A DNA stretch of 32,629 nt from an uncultured Gammaproteobacteria bacterium (lineage in GTDB: Bacteria > Pseudomonadota > Gammaproteobacteria > Arenicellales > JAANXG01), in contig CAMYJT010000022.1 in NCBI GenBank assembly GCA_947258785.1, positions 1-32,629 on the forward strand. The letters are read 5' to 3'. The translations under genes were made by a program, and so were the position numbers. Position 1 is the stretch's first letter; the number at the start of each line of letters is the position of its first letter. Shown piece after piece: positions 8,997-16,957 of this stretch. Below the pieces are notes generated by a model, which ran no database searches, was not told the DNA's origin, and was given only the letters and a program-made list of their open reading frames with translations.

Positions 8997-9029
8997 CAGA
9001 GCAAGGACATCAACTCTGGGCGGCGGATC

Positions 9030-9056
9030 CGGGCATGATGTAATCGCATCATCCCG
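9030..9056. repeat. Inverted repeat over the predicted usp promoter
   Basis: CGGG-c-ATGATG and CATCAT-CCCG are complementary arms (10 bp with one bulged C) around the 6-base centre taatcg. The repeat covers the candidate -10 TGTAAT (9039-9044) of the universal stress protein gene. It could be a second operator or a 5' hairpin. No known regulator is assigned. Confidence 0.5.
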
Positions 9057-9135
9057 TACACGGCATTCCGGCGCTAAGATAATGCTGCACAGGGCTGCGG
9101 ACCGCGCGGCATAACGACCACCGGATGACTCGAGA

Positions 9136-9600
9136 ATGAAAAAGATTCTACTAGCCGTTGACGACACCAAGGGCTCGGTAAGGGCTGCAGAGATGTTGAC
9201 TGAATGGGTGACGACGTTCCAGCCGGAGACCATCCTGCTGTTACATGTGGAAAAAATGCTGGGCCGGTCATTGATTGGCGAGAGCCTGGAGAGCGACGTC
9301 GACATCGACGAAATGCGAGCGTCTCTGGAAGGGACCGAATACATAAAGAAACTGGACGACCGGGCACGCCGCATCATCGACTACCACAAACAGATCTTGG
9401 AGCGCGCCGGGTTTTCGGGCATCGAATCGATGGTCAAACCGGGGCATCCGGCCGAGGAGATCCTTTCGACGGCCACGCAACAGGGCGTCGACCTCATCGT
9501 GGTCGGGTCCCGCGGTAAACGCCGCCACGATTTCCTCCTCGGCAGCGTCAGCCGAGAGGTGGCCAACAGCGCCGACACCGCGGTGCTCATCGCGCGTTGA
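9136..9600 (+). CDS. Universal stress protein (UspA family)
   Basis: A 154-residue single Usp domain. The N-terminus MKKILLAVDDTKGS holds the first beta strand and the nucleotide-contacting Asp; the C-terminus has IVVGSRGKRRHDFLLGSVSR, the ATP-binding Gly-rich motif. The consensus is G-x2-G-x9-G-S/T and this protein has eight residues in the last spacer, so nucleotide binding may be altered. The family is cytoplasmic, dimeric and linked to survival under stress or energy limitation. In Pseudomonas some members are ANR-controlled, which fits the FNR-type box upstream. The ATG at 9136 gives the normal N-terminus, though its ribosome site is weak. Confidence 0.9.
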   Translation: MKKILLAVDDTKGSVRAAEMLTEWVTTFQPETILLLHVEKMLGRSLIGESLESDVDIDEMRASLEGTEYIKKLDDRARRIIDYHKQILERAGFSGIESMVKPGHPAEEILSTATQQGVDLIVVGSRGKRRHDFLLGSVSREVANSADTAVLIAR

Positions 9601-9785
9601 CCGCCGCCTGACCCGCGGACCGGCAGCCGGAACGCAGCGCTGAGTTACCCTGACACCGTGTAACTTCGGCCGTCGCCGGCCACAGCCGTCCGGCCAAACA
9701 CATTGCCTTCAATCTCCGATGCGGAGAAACCGGGAGGGGCACGTCCACCGGCAGCTCCTCAACGGACTCCGTCCAGAGCGGGTTT

Positions 9786-9814
9786 TTGCCGTGCTTGGCC
9801 CCCCCTGTTATAAA
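9786..9814 (+). promoter_or_regulatory. Candidate sigma-70 promoter for citrate synthase
   Basis: TTGCCG (9786-9791) and TATAAA (9809-9814) are separated by exactly 17 bases in the 420-base gap 9601-10020, which otherwise holds no convincing gene. Transcription would start near 9821 and give a leader of about 200 bases. A small hairpin, CACCG-GCA-CGGTG, lies just downstream. Judged from consensus match only. Confidence 0.4.
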
Positions 9815-10020
9815 TGTCTCCACCGGCACGGTGCCAGAGGCACTCCGGCGGCTGCTTTAAACCAGTGTCACCAGGGGAGTTGCAAGACACGTGGAATCCG
9901 GTGAATAGGCGCCGTCTACGTCGAGTTGAAGAGGTGATGCGTTCCCCCGGCGCCGGGTAGCCGACAATCCTGAGGGCCACCGTACTGAAATTCATCGCCA
10001 AGCAACCAAGAGAGTGAGTG

Positions 10021-11163
10021 ATGTCCCAACCGGAACCTGAAGTGAAAATCCACCGCGGCCTCAAGGGCGTTTACTTCGATCGCTCAGCCACGACATTCAT
10101 CGACGGACGCGCCGGCGACCTCCGGTACCGCGGCTATTCCATTCATGACCTCGCCGAGCAGTCGAGTTACGAAGAAACCAGCTATCTGCTGCTCCATGGC
10201 GAGCTGCCGACCCAGTCGGAGCTGGCAGGATTCGAAGACCAGCTCAAGTCGAGCCGCGCCCTGCCCGAACCGGTCTACGACATCATCGACGCGCTCCAGG
10301 ATGCCCACCCCATGGATGTCCTGCGCACCGCGGTATCGGCATTGTCCACGTTCGATCCGGACACCCCGGACAATTCCCCCGCGGCCACCCTGCACAAAGG
10401 CATCCGCCTGACCGCTCAGGTGCCGATGATTGTTGCCGCCCACGAACGAATCCGCAACGCCCTCGACCCGGTTGCACCGGCTACCGAGCTGGGCCACGCC
10501 GCCAACTTCCTGTACATGTTGACCGGCGACCGGCACAACACGGACGCCGCCCGGTTGATGGACACGGACATGGTGCTCCATGCGGAACACGGCTCCAACG
10601 CCTCGTCGTTCACGGCCCGGGTCGTGGCCGGCACCGACGCCAATTTGCACGCCGCGGTCACTGCTGCGGTGGCCGCCTTGTCGGGCCCAGCCCATGGCGG
10701 CGCCGCGGAGAACGTCATGCGGATGGCCCAGGAAGTGGGCGATCCCGACAAGGCCGTGGAGTACGTCAAACGCAAGCGTAAGAACCGCGAGCCGATCATG
10801 GGATTCGGTCACCGTGTCTACCGCGCCGAGGATCCTCGCGCGCGTCACATGCGCGCCGGCGTTGAGCGTTTGTCGAAAGAGATGAAACAACCGCACTGGT
10901 ACCAGATTCTCCAGGCCCTGGTCGATGCCATGGCGCCCTACCGCCGTCACGGCGTCAATGTAAACGTCGACTTTTACGCCGGGGTGGTCTATCACCTGTT
11001 CGGCATACCTGAGGATCTGTTCGTACCGATCTTCGCGGTGGGGCGGGTACCGGGGTGGACGGTTCAAGTGCTCGAGCAGTTGGAACACAACATCCTGATT
11101 CGCCCGCTCACCCATTACACCGGGCCGGCGCCCCGCGAATACATCCCCCTGCACCGTCGCTGA
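10021..11163 (+). CDS. Citrate synthase (dimeric type)
   Basis: A 380-residue citrate synthase-fold enzyme that condenses oxaloacetate with acetyl-CoA. The catalytic triad is visible: His225 (GPAHGGA), His264 (MGFGHRVY) and Asp317 (NVNVDFYAG), with substrate-binding AEHGSNASSF at about 188-197. The length and the start KIHRGLKGVYFDRSATTFIDG fit the shorter dimeric type found in Gram-positive bacteria, archaea and 2-methylcitrate synthases, rather than the about 430-residue hexameric GltA usual in gammaproteobacteria. Citrate and 2-methylcitrate synthase cannot be told apart here; no prpB or prpD gene is nearby, which favours citrate. I chose ATG 10021 over the GTG immediately before it. It is monocistronic, with a hairpin downstream. 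Confidence 0.88.
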   Translation: MSQPEPEVKIHRGLKGVYFDRSATTFIDGRAGDLRYRGYSIHDLAEQSSYEETSYLLLHGELPTQSELAGFEDQLKSSRALPEPVYDIIDALQDAHPMDVLRTAVSALSTFDPDTPDNSPAATLHKGIRLTAQVPMIVAAHERIRNALDPVAPATELGHAANFLYMLTGDRHNTDAARLMDTDMVLHAEHGSNASSFTARVVAGTDANLHAAVTAAVAALSGPAHGGAAENVMRMAQEVGDPDKAVEYVKRKRKNREPIMGFGHRVYRAEDPRARHMRAGVERLSKEMKQPHWYQILQALVDAMAPYRRHGVNVNVDFYAGVVYHLFGIPEDLFVPIFAVGRVPGWTVQVLEQLEHNILIRPLTHYTGPAPREYIPLHRR

Positions 11164-11191
11164 TCCAAGGCGACAACGCAAACAATCGGCC

Positions 11192-11208
11192 CGGAGTGGC
11201 AAACTCCG
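11192..11208 (+). terminator. Weak hairpin after citrate synthase
   Basis: CGGAGT and ACTCCG form a 6 bp stem with loop GGCAA, 28 bases after the citrate synthase stop. No T-run follows, so it is at best a poor intrinsic terminator. The rest of the 239-base gap 11164-11402 shows no gene. Confidence 0.25.
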
Positions 11209-11402
11209 TCCTGGTGTCTGCATCCATGGCGTAGCCCGCGCATCGCACCCAGGATCCCGGATGCTGGCGAAGGGATCGGGCGGTGAGGCCGCCGCGCCGG
11301 AACGAAATGCACAGCCGTAACTATGGATTGCGTGAAGCGCAAGTCCAGGCGTTCGCGACCGAGCCAGTGCCGGGATAGTCCCGCCCTGGCGCAATATGCG
11401 GG

Positions 11403-12152
11403 TTAGCGGGCGGTCAAACCCCCGTCTACCACGAGTTCACTGCCGGTCACGTAGGAGGATTCGTCGGAGGCCAGAAACAAAACACAATTGGCAATTTCCT
11501 CCACGGTGGCAAAGCGGCCGAGCGGGATCTCGGCCAGGCGTTGCCTGCGGCCCAGTTGCGCGGGAAAGACCTCCGCCAGCATGCCGGTCTCCGTCGGTGC
11601 TGGATGCACCGAATTGCAGCGTATGCCCTCTGCGGCGTATTGCACGGCGATAGACTTGGTCAATAGGCGCACCGCGCCCTTTGAAGCGTTGTACGCCGTG
11701 GAGTACGGCCCGCCGATGAGGCCGGCCACCGATGATATGTTGACGATGCTTCCGCCGCCCGCACGCCGCATGGCCGCGATCACCGCACGGCTGCCCAGAA
11801 ACGCGCCCTTGACGTTGAGCGTCATGACCTGGTCCCAACCCTCGGCGCTGCTCTGGTCGAGGGTCGCACGCTGATACATACCAGCGTTGTTCACCAGAAC
11901 ATCAATCCGTTCGAAACGGTGCAGCACCGTCTCCACAACGTCACGCCAGTCCGCTTCCCGGGTCACGTCGAGCTTGAGAAACACACCCCGGCCGCCCTGC
12001 TCGCAGCAGCCGGCGGCTGTGCGGCCGCCCTCTTCGTCCTGGATGTCGCCGATCACCACGGTGGCGCCCTCCCGGGCGAACACGCTCGCCACCGCCGCGC
12101 CGATGCCGCGTGCGGCACCACTGATGAGCGCGACCTTGTTGGACAGTCTCAC
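11403..12152 (-). CDS. SDR-family NAD(P)-dependent oxidoreductase
   Basis: A 249-residue classical short-chain dehydrogenase. The cofactor loop SGAARGIG (11-18), NNAG (88-91), and catalytic Asn113, Ser141, Tyr154 and Lys158 (YNASK) are all present, and the C-terminus has the usual [12 protein letters not shown]. Asp36 at the end of the second strand (VIGDI) suggests NAD over NADP. Such enzymes interconvert hydroxyl and keto groups; the substrate cannot be named. It lies 91 bases downstream of the biotin carrier gene on the same strand, so it is probably co-transcribed with it. That links it to the carboxylase/TRAP/BKACE block, where oxidation of a beta-hydroxy acid to a beta-keto acid would be a logical step. 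The last point is inference. Confidence 0.9.
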   Translation of the reverse strand: MRLSNKVALISGAARGIGAAVASVFAREGATVVIGDIQDEEGGRTAAGCCEQGGRGVFLKLDVTREADWRDVVETVLHRFERIDVLVNNAGMYQRATLDQSSAEGWDQVMTLNVKGAFLGSRAVIAAMRRAGGGSIVNISSVAGLIGGPYSTAYNASKGAVRLLTKSIAVQYAAEGIRCNSVHPAPTETGMLAEVFPAQLGRRQRLAEIPLGRFATVEEIANCVLFLASDESSYVTGSELVVDGGLTAR

Positions 12153-12243
12153 GGCGCGCGCAATTCTCGCCGTAGCCCGCCCACGACAATGGCGTGACGT
12201 ACGTGGACGGCCGCCTGGGCGGTCTGTGACGTGGCGGGGCGAC

Positions 12244-12762
12244 TCACTCCGGCTCGATCACGAATAAAATCTGCTGGTACTCAACGAGTTGCCCGTCTTC
12301 GGCGCCGACTTCGACGATGCGTCCATCCAGCTCGGCGTGGATCGTGTTGAACAGCTTCATCACCTCCACGAGACACAGGGGGTCGCCTTTGTGAACGACA
12401 TCGCCGGGCGAAACGAACGGGTCGGCGTCCGGCGAGGGCCGGCAGTAAAAGATTCCGCTCATGGGCGCGCGCACCTCAAGCAGGTCCCCTGCCGTCGATC
12501 CCTTGACCGCCGTGGCGGCCGGATCCGCTGCCCCGACCGCCGGCTCACCGGCGGTTCCGCTGCCTTCCGCCGGCGTCGGCCGGCTGCTGACCGGCGCCGG
12601 ATCCGCCGATGGGAATTCCGGCGCCGTGCCGCCGCCCGGCGGCGGTTCGGCTTTCCGCCGCACAGCGAGTTTGACGTCGCCGATCTCGATCACCAACTCA
12701 TCGAGGGAACTCGCGTCAATAAGCTTGACGATCTCGGCGATTTCAGTGTACGTCAGAGGCAC
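12244..12762 (-). CDS. Biotin carboxyl carrier protein (AccB-like)
   Basis: A 172-residue carrier subunit. An AccB-type N-terminal domain ([19 protein letters not shown], then [14 protein letters not shown]) is followed by a Pro/Ala-rich linker (about 40-90) and a biotinyl domain. The thumb [15 protein letters not shown] is characteristic of AccB, and the biotin-accepting Lys136 sits in VEVMKLFN. The motif is EVMKL instead of the common EAMKM. The start is GTG at 12762. It is divergent from the biotin carboxylase gene (129 bp apart), unlike the usual accBC operon. This arrangement suggests that it serves the neighbouring carboxylase and not, or not only, acetyl-CoA carboxylase. I leave the symbol blank because the physiological enzyme is uncertain. 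Confidence 0.88.
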   Translation of the reverse strand: MPLTYTEIAEIVKLIDASSLDELVIEIGDVKLAVRRKAEPPPGGGTAPEFPSADPAPVSSRPTPAEGSGTAGEPAVGAADPAATAVKGSTAGDLLEVRAPMSGIFYCRPSPDADPFVSPGDVVHKGDPLCLVEVMKLFNTIHAELDGRIVEVGAEDGQLVEYQQILFVIEPE

Positions 12763-12891
12763 GGCGTCTCTTCGTTATACAATTATCGTGGGCGTGCGCC
12801 CAGCCACCCCAAGGTGTGTCTAGTTTTGTCACCGGTTGGCGATTTAGCGCATCATTATATCGTAAGCACTATTCGCCGTGAGGTATACCGT
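12763..12891. promoter_or_regulatory. Divergent promoter region of the carboxylase genes
   Basis: The 129 bp between the two divergent starts is AT-rich compared with its surroundings. On the plus strand TTGTCA (12826-12831) and CATCAT (12850-12855) form a possible promoter with an 18-base spacer. On the minus strand TATAAC (12779-12774) or GATAAT (12787-12782) could be a -10. A hairpin GGGCG-TG-CGCCC occupies 12790-12801. GAGGT about 8 bases before ATG 12892 is the ribosome site. The promoter positions are only guesses from consensus. Confidence 0.35.
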
Positions 12892-14244
12892 ATGCAGCGT
12901 GTCTTGATCGCGAACCGGGGAGAAGTGGCGCTTCGTGTTATCCGCGCGTGCCGCCAGGCAGGACTGGAAACGGTGTCGGTGTATTCACAAGCCGATACCG
13001 GTGCTCCACACGTCTGGGCGGCCGACCGCGCCGTGTGCATCGGTCCAGCTCCGGCCAAACACAGCTATCTGGCGGCCGGCACAATCATTACCGTGGCCCA
13101 GGGCAGCGGGTGTGACGCGATCCACCCCGGTTACGGTTTTCTGGCTGAAAACGCACAATTCGCCGACCAGTGCCGCGAATCCGGACTCGAGTTTATCGGG
13201 CCGTGTGGAGCCACCATCGCCCTGATGGGCGACAAGCTGTCCGCACGGCGCAGCGCGGCCAAGCTGGGGCTGCCGGTAGTCCCGGGGTCCGACCGCGGCT
13301 ACACCGAAACGGCGCAGGCGGCCGGCGCAGCGGAACAGATCGGTTACCCCCTGTTACTGAAGGCCCGCAGCGGCGGCGGGGGCCGCGGCATGCGGATCGT
13401 CGATTCGTCCGATGAATTGGATCAGCAGTTCGTGCAGGCGCACCGTGAGGCCGAGTCCGCGTTTGGAGACGGCTCGCTGTATCTGGAGCGTTTTTTTCAG
13501 CGCGTGCGCCACATCGAGGTGCAGATTTTCGGCGATCGGCATGGGAACTACCGGCAACTCGGCGAACGCGACTGCAGCGTCCAACGGCGGCACCAAAAAC
13601 TTATCGAGGAATCCCCCTCCCCAGCGCTCGATGACAGTCAGCGCCGCGAAATGTGCCAGGCCGCCGTAGCGTTGGCGGAAGGCATCGGGTACGTCAATGC
13701 CGGGACTGTTGAATTCATTCACGATATGGACAGTGGCAACTACTATTTCATCGAGATGAACACACGCATCCAGGTCGAGCATCCCGTTACCGAAACGGTC
13801 ACCGGCACCGATCTGGTTGCGGAACAACTGCGCGTCGCGGCGGGCCGGCCGTTGTCGTTTGTCGATCACACCCCGGTATCGCGGGGCCATGCCATCGAGT
13901 GGCGGATCAATGCGGAAGACCCCGACCATGGGTTCATGCCAGCCGCCGGCCGGATCTCGCGCTGGCGGCCGCCGACCGGCCGGGATCTGCGCCTCGACAG
14001 CGCCACCTACGAGGGCCAAGCCGTGTTGCCCTATTACGACTCACTGCTGGCCAAATTGATCGTCTCCGGTGAAGACCGCGACCGGGTCATTGCGCGATCG
14101 CGCCGGGCGCTGTCACAATTCGACATCGATGGCATCCCGACGACCGTTCCCTTTTACCAGCGGCTGGTCGACGATCACCGCTTCATCTCTGGTGACATCC
14201 ATACCCGATGGGTGGATCAGCACGTGATACAAGGCCATGGATGA
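12892..14244 (+). CDS. Biotin carboxylase (AccC-like)
   Basis: A 450-residue biotin carboxylase that makes carboxybiotin from bicarbonate and ATP. MQRVLIANRGEVALRVIRAC is the family N-terminus, so ATG 12892 is the start even though the frame is open for 600 bases further upstream (antisense to the carrier gene). The glycine-rich ATP loop KARSGGGGRGMR, the catalytic region YFIEMNTRIQVEHPVTE and the C-terminal biotin carboxylase domain are complete. Its stop overlaps the carboxyltransferase start by 8 bases, which ties the two gene products together. The length equals that of stand-alone AccC (about 450), so no biotin domain is fused here. Confidence 0.92.
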   Translation: MQRVLIANRGEVALRVIRACRQAGLETVSVYSQADTGAPHVWAADRAVCIGPAPAKHSYLAAGTIITVAQGSGCDAIHPGYGFLAENAQFADQCRESGLEFIGPCGATIALMGDKLSARRSAAKLGLPVVPGSDRGYTETAQAAGAAEQIGYPLLLKARSGGGGRGMRIVDSSDELDQQFVQAHREAESAFGDGSLYLERFFQRVRHIEVQIFGDRHGNYRQLGERDCSVQRRHQKLIEESPSPALDDSQRREMCQAAVALAEGIGYVNAGTVEFIHDMDSGNYYFIEMNTRIQVEHPVTETVTGTDLVAEQLRVAAGRPLSFVDHTPVSRGHAIEWRINAEDPDHGFMPAAGRISRWRPPTGRDLRLDSATYEGQAVLPYYDSLLAKLIVSGEDRDRVIARSRRALSQFDIDGIPTTVPFYQRLVDDHRFISGDIHTRWVDQHVIQGHG

Positions 14245-15676
14245 GGACCGGCACATTTCCGTGATAGACGTCACCTTAAGGGACGCGCACCAGTGTTTGT
14301 GGGCGACGCGTATGACGACCGGAATGATGGCTGAGGTTGCGCCGCTGCTCGACGGGGCGGGATTCGAGGCCATCGACCTGGTCGGCGGTGCGGTGTTTGA
14401 TGTCTGCGTGCGGTATCTGCGTGAAGACCCTTGGGAGCGGATGCGCACACTGAGTGGGTGGGTCACACGCACACCGTTGATCGTCCACCATCGCGGCCAA
14501 AGCCTGTTCACCTTTGAGCTGTTTCCGGACGATGTCGTGGAGCTCACGGCGGAGCGAATCGCCGTCAACGGCATCCGGTATCACACCACCTACGACGCGC
14601 TGAACGACATCCGCAACCTGGAGGTCCCGGTCCGTTCAGCCAAACGGGTCGGCCTGCATGTGGTCGGCGGCTTCGTCTACACCCACAGTCCAGTGCACAC
14701 CGACGATTATTACGTAAAGAAAATACGGCAGATCGTCGACCTTGGGGTGGATGGGGTGTTTCTGAAGGATCCCGCCGGCCTGCTGACGCCGGAACGCGTG
14801 ACGAGCCTGATCCCGGCCGCCAAACGGGCCTGCGGCGCGTTGCCCCTGCAAATACACACACATTGTCTGTCGTCGCTGGCGCCGTACGTCCTGGTCAGGG
14901 CCGTTGAACACGGCGCCGACACCGTGCACACGGCGACTTCGACCCTCGCCAACGGCGCCTCCCACCCCGCCACGGAGGCGTTCGTGAACAATGCCCGCCA
15001 CCTCGGCTTTCAGGTCGACATCGATCTGCAGCCCATCACGGAAGCCGCCGAACGCTTGCGTTACATCGCCGAACGCGACGGCAAACCGGTGGGTTCGCCG
15101 CTCGACTACGACACGTTTCACTTCCACCACCAGATCCCCGGGGGCATGATATCGAATCTCAAGTCCCAACTGGCCGAACTCGGAATCGAGCAGCGCCTGG
15201 AGGAGATTCTTGACGAGGCCGGCCGAGTGCGGGCAGACCTCGGTTATCCCATCGTGGTCAGCCCGTTCGCCCAGTTCATCGTGACTCAGGCGGTTCTCAA
15301 CGTGATGGCCAAAGAGCGCTACGCGACCATCCCCGACGAAGTGCGGAAGTACCTGCTCGGCCACTATGGGGAAATCGCCGGCACCGTCGATCAAGATCTC
15401 TACGACCGGGTGACCGAACGCGGAACCCCGGTTACGAGCCGGCCCGCCGATCTGTTGGCGCCCGCGTTGGACCGCCTGCGCCGGGACCGGGGCCCGTTCG
15501 ACTCAGACGACGACCTCCTGCTGGCCGCATACTATGGGGACAAGGAGTACCGGGCCCTCAAGCAGGCCGGACCGATCAAGCTGGACTACCCGCTGGCGTC
15601 GTCCCCCCTGCTGACCTTGGTGCGGGAGATCGCCGCCCGGCGCGACATTGCCTCGTTTCATATCCGTCGGCCCTAA
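14237..15676 (+). CDS. Carboxyltransferase subunit, pyruvate carboxylase B/oxaloacetate decarboxylase alpha-like, no biotin domain
   Basis: A 479-residue HMGL-like TIM barrel plus conserved C-terminal domain. The family signatures are present: DVTLRDAHQCLWATRM (11-26), FDVCVRYLREDPWERMR, FLKDPAGLL (175-183), HTH (207-209) and SPFAQFIVTQAVLNVM. Metal ligands Asp16, Lys177, His207 and His209 are all kept. PycB and OadA proteins are normally about 600 residues with a C-terminal biotinyl domain; that domain is absent here and the protein ends soon after the carboxyltransferase fold, as in the 5S subunit of transcarboxylase. Pocket segments differ: VGGAVFD for the usual WGGATFD, RYHTTYDALND for FRIFDALND, and STLANGASHP where the family has SGxTSQP. 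The acceptor may therefore not be pyruvate. It overlaps the biotin carboxylase gene by 8 bases. Confidence 0.88.
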   Translation: MDEDRHISVIDVTLRDAHQCLWATRMTTGMMAEVAPLLDGAGFEAIDLVGGAVFDVCVRYLREDPWERMRTLSGWVTRTPLIVHHRGQSLFTFELFPDDVVELTAERIAVNGIRYHTTYDALNDIRNLEVPVRSAKRVGLHVVGGFVYTHSPVHTDDYYVKKIRQIVDLGVDGVFLKDPAGLLTPERVTSLIPAAKRACGALPLQIHTHCLSSLAPYVLVRAVEHGADTVHTATSTLANGASHPATEAFVNNARHLGFQVDIDLQPITEAAERLRYIAERDGKPVGSPLDYDTFHFHHQIPGGMISNLKSQLAELGIEQRLEEILDEAGRVRADLGYPIVVSPFAQFIVTQAVLNVMAKERYATIPDEVRKYLLGHYGEIAGTVDQDLYDRVTERGTPVTSRPADLLAPALDRLRRDRGPFDSDDDLLLAAYYGDKEYRALKQAGPIKLDYPLASSPLLTLVREIAARRDIASFHIRRP

Positions 15677-15835
15677 ACGCAGACACAGCCTGCACTGTTT
15701 TCCACCGCGCCGGGTACGCTTGACCTGTCGCGGATTCTGGTGTCCAGTATGATGCTCACTCAGGCCCAGATGCTTCGCCTCTGAGTTTGGACAAAGCGAA
15801 ATCCTTACAGCTAACAACGATAAGGAGGAGACCCC

Positions 15836-16894
15836 ATGTTGATGCGATCGATGTCCCGCTTGATGCTGCTGGCCGTCCTGCTGGCTTTGCCCGTGGCCGG
15901 CCACACGCAGTCTAAGGCTATCCCGGTGCTGCTGTGCCCGTTCGGCTGCGGCCCCATGGCCGGTGACACCATATTGATGAATCAAATGATTCAATCCGGT
16001 GTGCCCATCACCCTGCTGCCCCAGGAGACGCCGGGCTATATGTACAACGTGCGGGAAATGGCTAACGAGAAACACTGGAAAAGGACGGTGTTCGCCACGG
16101 AGGACACCATCATTCAACTCGGGTTCTGGGGAGGTTCTCCGGAGTTGAAGGAGTTTCTGCCCAAGAAAGTTGATATCAAGTTCCAACTGCTGTACGGCGA
16201 GGCCTGGTGGGGCCAGGGTAAATTTTTTGTCACCTACGACCCAGACCTCAAAACGGTCGCGGACCTGAAGGGCAAACGCATCTCCCTCGGCCTGCGCGGT
16301 CAAAGCGATTGGGGGGTGTACTCCCGATTGTTCCTACAACACGGTTATGGCATTACGCCGGACAACACCGATATTCGGCACATGACCCCCGGCGCCTTGA
16401 CACAGCAGTTGATCGACGGCACCACGGATGCGGTCGTGACGCCGTTTGGCACCGAGCCCAATCTCAAGGCCTGGCTGATCCCGGGTCCCCTGCGCCAGCT
16501 CGAAGCGGTTGGCAAGCCTTTGTACTACATCGGCATCGAGCAGTCGGTAGTCGATGCCCTCAATAAGAAATTCGGCACCACCTGGCTGCACCTCACCCTG
16601 CCCGCCGGCACCCTGCCCAAGCAGACCGCACCGCTGCCATTGGCCGTCAACCGAGGATTCAAGGCCGCCCACCCCGATTTCTCCGCAGACAACGCTTACG
16701 AGCTGGTCAAAGCGGTGGCAAAAATCGGCCCCAAGATGAAAGAACTGCACCCACTGTGGCAGATATGGTCACCGGAACTCATGCTGCACGGCCTGTCGGA
16801 AGACAACGTACACCCGGGCGCGAAGCGCGCCTACCTTGAACTCGGCTGGTGGGACAAGCACACGCAATATCCCGCCGTCACCTATCCACAGTAG
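15836..16894 (+). CDS. TAXI-family TRAP transporter substrate-binding protein
   Basis: A 352-residue periplasmic binding protein. The signal peptide runs MLMRSMSRLMLLAVLLALPV with likely cleavage near GHTQS. Residues such as VREMANEKHWKRTVFATEDT, LKGKRISLGLRGQSDWGVYS and LIDGTTDAVVTPFG fit the TAXI/NMT1-like fold that captures organic acids for TRAP transporters. The ATG at 15836 has a very good ribosome site (AAGGAGG, 7 bases upstream). The gap before it (15677-15835) holds a possible -10 TATGAT at 15748-15753 but no matching -35. It is followed after 63 bases by its fused permease. The ligand is unknown; context suggests a carboxylic acid. Confidence 0.85.
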   Translation: MLMRSMSRLMLLAVLLALPVAGHTQSKAIPVLLCPFGCGPMAGDTILMNQMIQSGVPITLLPQETPGYMYNVREMANEKHWKRTVFATEDTIIQLGFWGGSPELKEFLPKKVDIKFQLLYGEAWWGQGKFFVTYDPDLKTVADLKGKRISLGLRGQSDWGVYSRLFLQHGYGITPDNTDIRHMTPGALTQQLIDGTTDAVVTPFGTEPNLKAWLIPGPLRQLEAVGKPLYYIGIEQSVVDALNKKFGTTWLHLTLPAGTLPKQTAPLPLAVNRGFKAAHPDFSADNAYELVKAVAKIGPKMKELHPLWQIWSPELMLHGLSEDNVHPGAKRAYLELGWWDKHTQYPAVTYPQ

Positions 16895-16957
16895 CGCTCC
16901 GCCTTCGTCGACGCCAACCGGGACGGCGTCGACCGGCTGCTTTCCGCCCGCAGGACA

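Noticed and set aside
9587..9829. An 80-codon minus-strand frame in the gap before citrate synthase
   Set aside because: No ribosome site, no family, overlaps the stress gene end and the candidate promoter; considered chance.
10084..11394. A 436-codon open frame opposite citrate synthase
   Set aside because: It is a mirror of the certain gene with no recognisable domain.
12289..12891. A 200-codon upstream extension of the biotin carboxylase frame
   Set aside because: It runs antisense through the biotin carrier gene and crosses the divergent promoter region; the family N-terminus begins at 12892.
15720..15753. TTGACC and TATGAT before the TAXI gene as a promoter
   Set aside because: Their spacing is 22 bases, too long for sigma-70.
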